Shown here one piece after another: positions 1 through 5,454 of a stretch of 15,798 nt of DNA. Source of the DNA: an uncultured Bacteroidales bacterium (lineage in GTDB: Bacteria; Bacteroidota; Bacteroidia; Bacteroidales; Muribaculaceae). The notes beneath the pieces were generated by a model that was not told the DNA's origin, ran no database searches, and worked only from the letters and a program-made list of their open reading frames with translations. The stretch covers positions 1 to 15,798 of the forward strand of contig CASBHZ010000069.1 in NCBI GenBank assembly GCA_949123685.1. Direction: 5' to 3'. Every line of letters begins with the position of its first letter. Positions within the stretch are counted from its first letter, which is position 1. Made by a program: the position numbers and the translations under genes.

Positions 1-52
1 TTGAGGGGGTAGTGACCGTTTGGTCGTGTGAGTTCGAGTCTCATCCTGGACA
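1..52 (+). tRNA. tRNA-Leu (GAG), 3' part only
   Basis: The window opens in the anticodon loop of a leucine tRNA. The sequence is identical to the complete copy at 120-203, starting from its anticodon loop. The anticodon GAG is at 3-5, followed by the 3' anticodon stem, the variable arm, the T arm with TTCGAGTC and the 3' acceptor strand CCTGGAC with discriminator A at 52. No CCA is encoded. The 5' part is missing because the contig starts here, so this is a truncated view and not evidence of a broken gene. Confidence 0.9.
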
Positions 53-59
53 CTTCATT

Positions 60-98
60 AAATCTCAAATAATCTATATGGTTGTTTGAGATTTTTTT
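60..98 (+). terminator. intrinsic terminator after the first tRNA-Leu
   Basis: AAATCTCAAATAA at 60-72 pairs with 82-94 (one G-T pair, 9-nt loop). The 3' arm runs into seven T at 92-98. It lies 7 nt past the end of the first tRNA and before the second, so the two tRNA genes are probably transcribed separately or with attenuation between them. Confidence 0.75.
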
Positions 99-119
99 AC
101 GGAAAACAATTACATCTTT

Positions 120-203
120 GTCTAGGTGGCGGAATTGGTAGACGCGCTACTTTGAGGGGGTAGTGACCGTTTGGTCGTGTGAGTTCGAGTCTCATCCTGG
201 ACA
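120..203 (+). tRNA. tRNA-Leu (GAG)
   Basis: Complete 84-nt class II tRNA. The acceptor stem GTCTAGG (120-126) pairs with CCTGGAC (196-202), with one G-T pair, and the discriminator is A at 203. The D arm contains AATTGGTAGA. The anticodon stem CTACT/GGTAG encloses loop TTGAGGG, with anticodon GAG at 154-156, which reads CUC and CUU leucine codons. A long variable arm and the T loop TTCGAGTC follow. CCA is not encoded, so the CCA-adding enzyme must supply it. Confidence 0.96.
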
Positions 204-212
204 CTTGTTTAG

Positions 213-254
213 ATTCCTAATGCTAAATTGTCAGCATTGGGAATTTGTTTTTTT
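213..254 (+). terminator. intrinsic terminator after the second tRNA-Leu
   Basis: ATTCCTAATGCT at 213-224 pairs with AGCATTGGGAAT at 233-244 (one G-T pair, 8-nt loop). TTTG and a run of seven T (248-254) follow. It differs in sequence from the terminator after the first tRNA, so the identical stretch ends with the tRNA and does not include the flanks. Nothing further is recognised in 255-335, which must hold the leader of the sulfatase gene. Confidence 0.8.
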
Positions 255-335
255 AAATCCATTTTACTAAATTTACGCACACAAAGTTTTATTCCACGAC
301 TTTATTAGAATTGTCATAACTAACTTAAACGATAT

Positions 336-1979
336 ATGACTACTTTTGTCTCAAAATCAATTGCAGGAGCTGCAATATTGATGCCTATTACCGTATCCGC
401 ACAAACGGAGCAGAAACCAAATATTATATTCATGCTCATTGACGACATGGGATGGCTTGACTCTTCTGTAGGATATGGAGAAGAAAACTATCCTCTGAAT
501 CTTAGGCATCACACGCCAAACATGCAAAGGCTTGCCGAGCGCGGAACAATATTCACAAATGCCTATGCCTGTCCGCTTTCATCCCCTACAAGGACATCCC
601 TTATGTCGGGAATGAACGCAGCGCACACGCGCATCACCAATTTTACCACGGCATTTCCGGGAATACCAAGCGACGGTTCGCATAAACCGGATGTATTGAA
701 AGATGATGTTCTTGTTCATCCCGATTGGAACTGGCACGGCATTTCACCACGCGATAGTGTCCCCAATACTGCATATATCACCCCAATGGCAAAAATCCTG
801 AAAGACAATGGATATTATACAATACATATCGGCAAAGGACATATGGCGACGGCAACCACTCCCGCCGCAAGTTCATATAATTTAGGATTTTGCGTTGTAG
901 CAGCAGGGCAATTGGTAGGCAAGCCTCTCAGCTATTCAGCAAAAGACAACTATGGGAATTATAAAGACAGATGGACTGGTTACAATACAATGAACCTTAC
1001 AGAATATTATGATTCAGACACACATCTGACAGAAGCCCTGACCTTGGAGGCAATGAAAGCTCTTGATTTCCCTATTGCCAATAATATACCGTTCTATCTT
1101 TACCTGGCACATCATGCCGTCCACACCCCTATTCAGCCGGATCCAAGATTCGTTCAGAGATATATTGATGCAGGACTCGATCAAGGACAGGCAAGTTTCG
1201 CATCTCTTGTGGAAGGCGTGGACAAAAGCTTAGGAGACATACTTGATTATGTGGATTCGAAAGGCATTGCTGATAACACTATAATAATTTTCATGTCTGA
1301 CAACGGCGGCAATTCGGAAAATAAGGCTAAAGGGGGAATGCCGCATACCCAGAATCTACCGCTGCGTGAAGGAAAGGCATCTTGTTATGAGGGAGGGATA
1401 AGGGTTCCAATGATGGTGTTCTGGCCTGAAAAGACAGTTGCAGGAACAAGACTTAACACTCCAGTTATTGCAGAAGATCTATTTCCTACAATATTGGAAA
1501 TGGCAGGTATAAATAATTATAATACGGTACAGGATCTTGACGGGAAAAGCCTCGTAAAATTAATCACACATGGTTCGCAATTTACAAAGAAAGCTTTGGA
1601 AGAAGGCAGGATAACAAATCAGAAGGAAGCCTCGGAATTTGTAATAGACGAATCAATATCAGGTATTGATCCTGACCGCGAACTCGTATTCCATTTCCCT
1701 CACCAATGGAAACCCTATCCATTAGATGATATAGACTACCTCACATCAATGCGCAAGGGAGACTGGAAAATAATATACCGCCACCGCACCCAGAAGCTCG
1801 AATTATATAACCTGAAAACGGATATTGGAGAAAAACAGGACCTTGCTAAGAAAAACAAAAAGAAGCTCCTTGAAATGGCTTCCATACTCAGCAATAAATT
1901 AAGGGGATGGAACGCAGCGATGCCCTCTTTCAGATCAAACGGCAAACAAATTCCATACCCGGATGAATTAATTCAGTAA
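336..1979 (+). CDS. S-type sulfatase (sulfatase family S1), exported
   Basis: Hydrolyses sulfate esters, in Bacteroidales usually on sulfated host or dietary glycans; the substrate cannot be told from sequence. Residues 1-22 form a signal peptide (likely cleavage VSA/Q), which points to periplasm or cell surface. The sulfatase core starts at about residue 28. D36-D37 match the metal ligands. S82-x-P84-x-R86 is the Ser-type formylglycine motif, so it needs an anaerobic sulfatase maturase, which is not in this window. Other family residues are GKGH (166-169), H260/H263, D322-N323 of the second metal-binding pair, and K347. The C-terminal part (about 440-547) is the small subdomain with WKI-type strands. 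At 547 aa it is full length. It lies 34 nt before a close paralog in the same orientation, so the two are probably one operon. No SusC/SusD or regulator is next to it. Family call firm, specificity unknown. Confidence 0.93.
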   Translation: MTTFVSKSIAGAAILMPITVSAQTEQKPNIIFMLIDDMGWLDSSVGYGEENYPLNLRHHTPNMQRLAERGTIFTNAYACPLSSPTRTSLMSGMNAAHTRITNFTTAFPGIPSDGSHKPDVLKDDVLVHPDWNWHGISPRDSVPNTAYITPMAKILKDNGYYTIHIGKGHMATATTPAASSYNLGFCVVAAGQLVGKPLSYSAKDNYGNYKDRWTGYNTMNLTEYYDSDTHLTEALTLEAMKALDFPIANNIPFYLYLAHHAVHTPIQPDPRFVQRYIDAGLDQGQASFASLVEGVDKSLGDILDYVDSKGIADNTIIIFMSDNGGNSENKAKGGMPHTQNLPLREGKASCYEGGIRVPMMVFWPEKTVAGTRLNTPVIAEDLFPTILEMAGINNYNTVQDLDGKSLVKLITHGSQFTKKALEEGRITNQKEASEFVIDESISGIDPDRELVFHFPHQWKPYPLDDIDYLTSMRKGDWKIIYRHRTQKLELYNLKTDIGEKQDLAKKNKKKLLEMASILSNKLRGWNAAMPSFRSNGKQIPYPDELIQ

Positions 1980-2013
1980 GTGAACAATTAAAACTATTTA
2001 ATCCATAACTGAT

Positions 2014-3642
2014 ATGAAACGATATTCCGTAGGTGCAACATTGCTTTGCGCCATTACATCATCGGCAAATAGTGTCGAGAAACCCAACATTGTATTCTTT
2101 CTTGTAGATGATATGGGATGGCTTGATTCATCCGTAACATATGGAGACCGAGCCTACCCTCTCAACCTACGTCACCACACGCCAAACATGCAGAGGCTTG
2201 CCGAACGCGGAACCATCCTCACGAATGCATACGTATGTCCGGTATCTTCCCCTACGAGGACATCATTAATGTCGGGGATGAATGCCGCTCACTCCCGAAT
2301 CACTGATTTCACCACAGCGATTCCGGGAATACCAAGTGACGCATCCCATAAGCCGGAAGCCTTGGAAAATGACATATTGGTGCATCCTGACTGGAACTGG
2401 AACGGTATATCGCCGACAGCAGGCATTCCCCAAACCATACAAGTCACGCCAATGACACAAATCCTCAAAGACGCCGGATATTACACAATCCATGTCGGCA
2501 AAGGTCATTGGGCTGCAGCCGGCACACCAGCTGCAAGTCCATATAATCTCGGATTCTGTGTGAATGTTGCCGGTCAGGTAGCCGGGAAACCTACAAGCTA
2601 TTACGGCAAGGAGAATTATGGAAATACTAAGGAAAGATGGTCAACGTTTTCTACGATGAATCTAACCGAATATTATGGTTCAGACACACATCTTACAGAA
2701 GCTTTGACACTCGAAGCCCTCAAAACGCTTGATTATCCTGTAAAAAACAAAATCCCGTTCTATCTATATATGGCACACCATGGTGTTCATACCCCAATCA
2801 CACCTGATCATAGGTTTGTCCAAAAATACATTGATGCAGGGCTTGATCAAGGTCAAGCAAATTATGCATCATTAGTGGAAGGTGTGGATAAAAGCCTGGG
2901 TGACATTATGGATTATCTTGATGCGAATAATATTGCCGACAACACAATAATAATTTTCCTTACTGATAATGGCGGCAATTCTGAAAACAAAACCAAAGGT
3001 GGAAAGCTTCATACTCAGAATGCACCATTGCGGGAAGGCAAAGGTTCTTGTTATGAGGGAGGCATAAGGGTTCCAATGATAGTATATTGGCCGGGAGAGA
3101 CAGCAGCGGGCACCCGCCTTAACACTCCGGTGATAGCGGAAGACCTCTATCCTACCATTCTTGATATGGCAGGCATAGAAGAGTATTCAACCATACAAGA
3201 AATTGATGGTAAAAGTCTCGTGAAACTCATCACTGATGGATCCAGAAATGCCTTTGAAGCCACCAAGAGCGGAAAGATCAAAACCGCAAAGGAAGCTAAC
3301 GAATTTATCATAGATAAAGCAATATCCGGTATTGACCACGACAGGGAACTCGTATTCCATTTCCCCCACCAATGGAAACCATATCCATTAGACGACATAG
3401 ACTACCTCACTTCAATGCGTAAGGGTGATTGGAAGATTGTTTATAGGCACCGCACTCAGCAGCTTGAACTCTACAACCTTAAAAATGATATTGAAGAAAG
3501 GCATAACCTTGCCACTAAGAATAAAAATAAACTCAAGGAGTTGGCATCTATCCTTAGTGACAAGCTGCGCATATGGAATGCATCCATGCCGAGTTTCAGG
3601 TCAAACGGTAAACAGATTCCATATCCTGACGAGCTAATTTGA
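2014..3642 (+). CDS. S-type sulfatase (sulfatase family S1), paralog of the preceding gene
   Basis: Second exported sulfatase. It is collinear with the first over its whole length with no internal gap: it is 4 residues shorter at the N-terminus and one shorter at the C-terminus. By eye about three quarters of residues are identical, and the last 100 are especially close. Residues 1 to about 20 are a signal peptide. D32-D33 are metal ligands, S78-x-P80-x-R82 is the formylglycine site, GKGH is at 162-165, and D318-N319 and K343 are conserved. Differences near the active site, such as GKGHWAAAG here against GKGHMATAT in the first copy, may change the sulfated glycan preferred. The codons differ at many silent sites, so the duplication is not recent. 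Start chosen at the ATG 34 nt after the upstream stop because the signal peptide begins there. Confidence 0.93.
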   Translation: MKRYSVGATLLCAITSSANSVEKPNIVFFLVDDMGWLDSSVTYGDRAYPLNLRHHTPNMQRLAERGTILTNAYVCPVSSPTRTSLMSGMNAAHSRITDFTTAIPGIPSDASHKPEALENDILVHPDWNWNGISPTAGIPQTIQVTPMTQILKDAGYYTIHVGKGHWAAAGTPAASPYNLGFCVNVAGQVAGKPTSYYGKENYGNTKERWSTFSTMNLTEYYGSDTHLTEALTLEALKTLDYPVKNKIPFYLYMAHHGVHTPITPDHRFVQKYIDAGLDQGQANYASLVEGVDKSLGDIMDYLDANNIADNTIIIFLTDNGGNSENKTKGGKLHTQNAPLREGKGSCYEGGIRVPMIVYWPGETAAGTRLNTPVIAEDLYPTILDMAGIEEYSTIQEIDGKSLVKLITDGSRNAFEATKSGKIKTAKEANEFIIDKAISGIDHDRELVFHFPHQWKPYPLDDIDYLTSMRKGDWKIVYRHRTQQLELYNLKNDIEERHNLATKNKNKLKELASILSDKLRIWNASMPSFRSNGKQIPYPDELI

Positions 3643-3686
3643 TCATATTACCCTGAAAAGGACGAAGATAAAGTAACACCTATCTT

Positions 3687-3723
3687 GGCAGGAGCCGAAG
3701 CTACATTCATATCGGCTCCTGCC
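3687..3723 (+). terminator. strong hairpin behind the sulfatase pair, probable terminator
   Basis: A perfect 12-bp stem, GGCAGGAGCCGA (3687-3698) with TCGGCTCCTGCC (3712-3723) and a 13-nt loop, lies 44 nt past the sulfatase stop. Only a weak T stretch (ACATTTCT) follows, so it may be a terminator of limited strength or an mRNA 3'-end stabiliser. Confidence 0.55.
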
Positions 3724-4066
3724 GAGACATTTCTGCTCTACCACACCGGATCTTCGACACCAAAATCTCCCAAAATGCCATTAATGCCATCATTACTCCC
3801 TCACATATAAATCACATGTTTATAATAACCCTTCAAAATTGAATTTAGGCAGAAAAATGAACATATCAAGCTCTCTTGAAGAAGTTGATAAAGCGGATGG
3901 TTCCCAACCCGACCAGCATTTTAGCAACTATTTATCGTATAAATGAACATTAGTCATACTATTTTGTATCTAATTTAGAGGTGATTATCCTATATACGAT
4001 TATGATTTTCAATCACACCAAGTACAAAGGGAATAATGCTCCTGAAATAGAAACTAAAAGATATTT
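3724..4066. other. gene-poor stretch, nothing firmly recognised
   Basis: No ORF of convincing length on either strand. A 29-codon plus-strand ORF runs from ATG 3857 to TGA 3944-3946 (starts MNISSSLEEVD) and has no recognisable match. A 27-codon ORF starts on the minus strand near 3791 (MMALMAFWE), preceded by GAGGGAGTA, and runs into the hairpin at 3687-3723. Either could be a remnant or chance. The base composition is AT-rich, like the decayed genes that follow. Confidence 0.4.
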
Positions 4067-4269
4067 ATGAAAAACTATTTCTTATTTTCTTATTAAAGAT
4101 AAGAATAAAACTTATTTCTCTTGCAGCAGGAAGTGAATATTTAGTTAGTATGATTTCGGGACCAATAATGCCATAAGCAGACACTCTGGTAACTGTAGCA
4201 AACTTATTTGATGCTGGAGCTGCTGCACTTGATTACTACGCTTGTTGTAGAGGTGGAATCTCATTATAA
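4067..4269 (+). pseudogene. broken small peptide gene, possibly bacteriocin-like
   Basis: The ATG at 4067 opens a frame that stops after 9 codons. Adding one A to the AAAAA run at 4070-4074 instead gives MKKLFLIFLLKIRIKLIS, a signal-like start, and opens the frame through LAAGSEYLVSMISGPIMP. It is then stopped by TAA at 4174-4176. The same frame continues for 30 codons (ADTLVTVANLFDAGAAALDY, then YACCRGGISL) to TAATAA at 4267-4272. Only 5 nt separate it from the ATG of the next gene, which suggests the two were an operon. The short length, Gly/Ala-rich tail, CC pair and hydrophobic start would fit a secreted peptide or bacteriocin precursor, but I recognise no family. At least two lesions, so inactive as read. 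Confidence 0.5.
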
Positions 4270-4277
4270 TAAACAAA

Positions 4278-4550
4278 ATGAATATTTTGCAAGATTTAAA
4301 AATTCCGGGATACAAATTTTTGAAGTGGACAATGATAGTTCTTATCATTGCCCCTTTGACAATTTCTTTTTCTTTTTCTGAGTCCAAAGAGCTCTCATTA
4401 TCTTTAAAAATAATGGTTTTGCTCTTTGATATCATTTGTATTTATATGATATATTGGATTTTAAAAAGAGGGATGCTTAATAAATACTACAATGTCATCA
4501 TAGCTATATCAATACTTGCAATAGGAGAAACAATAATGGCATTTGTTTAA
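4278..4550 (+). CDS. small three-helix membrane protein, function unknown
   Basis: A 90-residue protein, mostly hydrophobic, with three predicted transmembrane helices at about 15-33, 41-62 and 70-90. Short charged links, SESKE and LKRGMLNK, lie between them. No signal peptide and no recognised domain. It starts 5 nt after the tandem stops of the decayed peptide gene upstream and ends 24 nt before a good intrinsic terminator, so it looks like the last gene of a small unit. By position it could be an immunity-type partner of the upstream peptide; this is inference from layout only. No Shine-Dalgarno is visible, which is usual in Bacteroidota. It is intact while all its neighbours are broken. 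Confidence 0.6.
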   Translation: MNILQDLKIPGYKFLKWTMIVLIIAPLTISFSFSESKELSLSLKIMVLLFDIICIYMIYWILKRGMLNKYYNVIIAISILAIGETIMAFV

Positions 4551-4574
4551 AATTTACATTATAAGACTGTAGAC

Positions 4575-4607
4575 CGTAAAAGGAGTAGCCTTTTACGCCA
4601 TCTTTTT
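4575..4607 (+). terminator. intrinsic terminator after the small membrane protein
   Basis: CGTAAAAGG (4575-4583) and CCTTTTACG (4589-4597) form a perfect 9-bp stem with a 5-nt loop, followed by CCATCTTTTT. It lies 24 nt past the stop of the 90-aa gene, which supports that gene being transcribed. Confidence 0.8.
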
Positions 4608-4889
4608 AAATTTGCTATAAACCAGTCAGCAATACCCTCTGCTGTGTCTTTTAATAATATGCCCTATACATTTACATGGAGCAATTCTGACAAACTTTAT
4701 ATATCATCTCCAGTATTTGTTTCAGGAGATGAGACTCATTGCTTTCTTCCCTTAAAGATTCGATTATCCACTCAATTACTTCACGTTTTCACCACGAATT
4801 CATCCATTCTGTAATAAACAAATTTTACTTTAACATTTTTAGGCAAAGCTAAATTAACATATTTAGGATAGACTATCAGTTGATATTAA

Positions 4890-4921
4890 GAAGTTGTTTA
4901 AAAATAAATGTGAATTTGGGG
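4890..4921 (+). repeat. left terminal inverted repeat of the foldback element
   Basis: 32 bp, matching the reverse complement of 5186-5218 except for one base (A against C) and one extra A in the right copy. TAA lies directly outside. Confidence 0.8.
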
Positions 4922-5185
4922 TTGCAATCTTGGCGCAGATTTCTTCTTGAGGCGAAGGAGCATAGCGGGCTATGTGACTGAGCCGAAAGGAGAAAGATGC
5001 CCAAGATTGCGAGACCGCAGGTAACTTAAAAAGAATATCTTGAGTTAAAATCTTTAACATGTCATGTCTGTTGGGTGAAAAATTACTTTATTACCGGCTC
5101 TCTTTTGTTAAAATCCATTCGCGGCGTAGTCACATAGCCCGCTATGCTCCTTTGCCTTAAATGAATTTTATTCAAAAGAAAGCCG

Positions 5186-5218
5186 CCCCAAATTTCACAG
5201 TTATTTTTAAACAACTTC
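5186..5218 (-). repeat. right terminal inverted repeat of the foldback element
   Basis: 33 bp, partner of the left repeat, with TAA directly outside at 5219-5221. It overlaps by one base the stop codon that ends the upstream piece of the decayed minus-strand gene. Confidence 0.8.
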
Positions 5219-5454
5219 TAACTATCCGAATAAGTTTTTCCGACAAATCGCCAATTTGCACTTGCCAGTTGAGAGTAATTTATGTAGCCACATAGTTTAA
5301 ATACAATATATTTGGCGCAGTATTTGTTATTATTTAAGTGATTTAACATGTAAACTTGTCCTGACTCATTTACAAATGAACGGATTTTATCCTTACTACC
5401 TTTTACATAGGTCTGTATTAGTATAGCTCATGTTAAATTCAAACAGACTTTAAG

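Larger units (their letters stand above)
4890..5218. mobile_element. 329-bp foldback, MITE-like element without a gene
   Basis: Terminal inverted repeats: 4890-4921 and 5186-5218 match with one mismatch and one single-base gap, the outermost 18 bases (GAAGTTGTTTAAAAATAA) being identical. Flanks TAA at 4887-4889 and 5219-5221 look like a 3-bp target duplication. Inside, 4955-4979 is the exact reverse complement of 5128-5152 (25 of 25). A third pair, GCAATCTTGG (4924-4933) with CCAAGATTGC (5001-5010), would form a local hairpin. No plausible transposase, so it would have to be moved by an enzyme encoded elsewhere. If transcribed, it would fold into a large structured RNA. The element family is not known to me. 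Confidence 0.75.
4672..5431 (-). pseudogene. decayed gene of about 141 codons, split by a foldback element
   Basis: Read on the minus strand from ATG 5431: MSYTNTDLCK, then a one-base excess in an AAAA run (5401-5404). The restored frame runs through about 60 residues, including GQVYMLNHLNNNKYCAKY and QLASANWRFVGKTYSDS, to a stop at 5218-5220. A 329-bp repeat element sits at that stop. Removing it together with one copy of the flanking TAA leaves a single in-frame stop, after which the same frame continues with YQLIVYPKYVNLALPKNVKV and on to MDEFVVK. A second one-base excess in an AAAA run (4786-4789) follows, then REVIEWIIESLREESNESHL to the stop at 4672-4674. No family recognised. The continuity of frame across the element is the main argument that this was one gene. 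The restored product would be about 141 residues. Confidence 0.55.

Noticed and set aside
1..206. Repeated tRNA 3' ends as attachment sites of an integrated element
   Set aside because: The copies are only 151 bp apart with a whole tRNA between them, and no third copy or integrase is present in the window.
3857..3946. 29-codon ORF MNISSSLEEVD...
   Set aside because: It has a start and stop but no recognisable match and no clear ribosome site. Kept only as a note in the gene-poor stretch.
4863..5060. 65-codon minus-strand frame (LFKLPAVSQSWASF region) inside the foldback element
   Set aside because: It reads through the terminal repeat and inner palindrome of the element and past its border, so it is best seen as a by-product of the repeat and not a gene.
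5307..5314. TATATTTG as a uvrA promoter -7 element
   Set aside because: It matches TAnnTTTG, but no TTTG lies at the right distance upstream. It is 140 bp from the ATG and inside the decayed minus-strand gene.
5255..5454. LexA-type SOS operator ahead of uvrA
   Set aside because: No convincing symmetric SOS site is visible in this AT-rich stretch.
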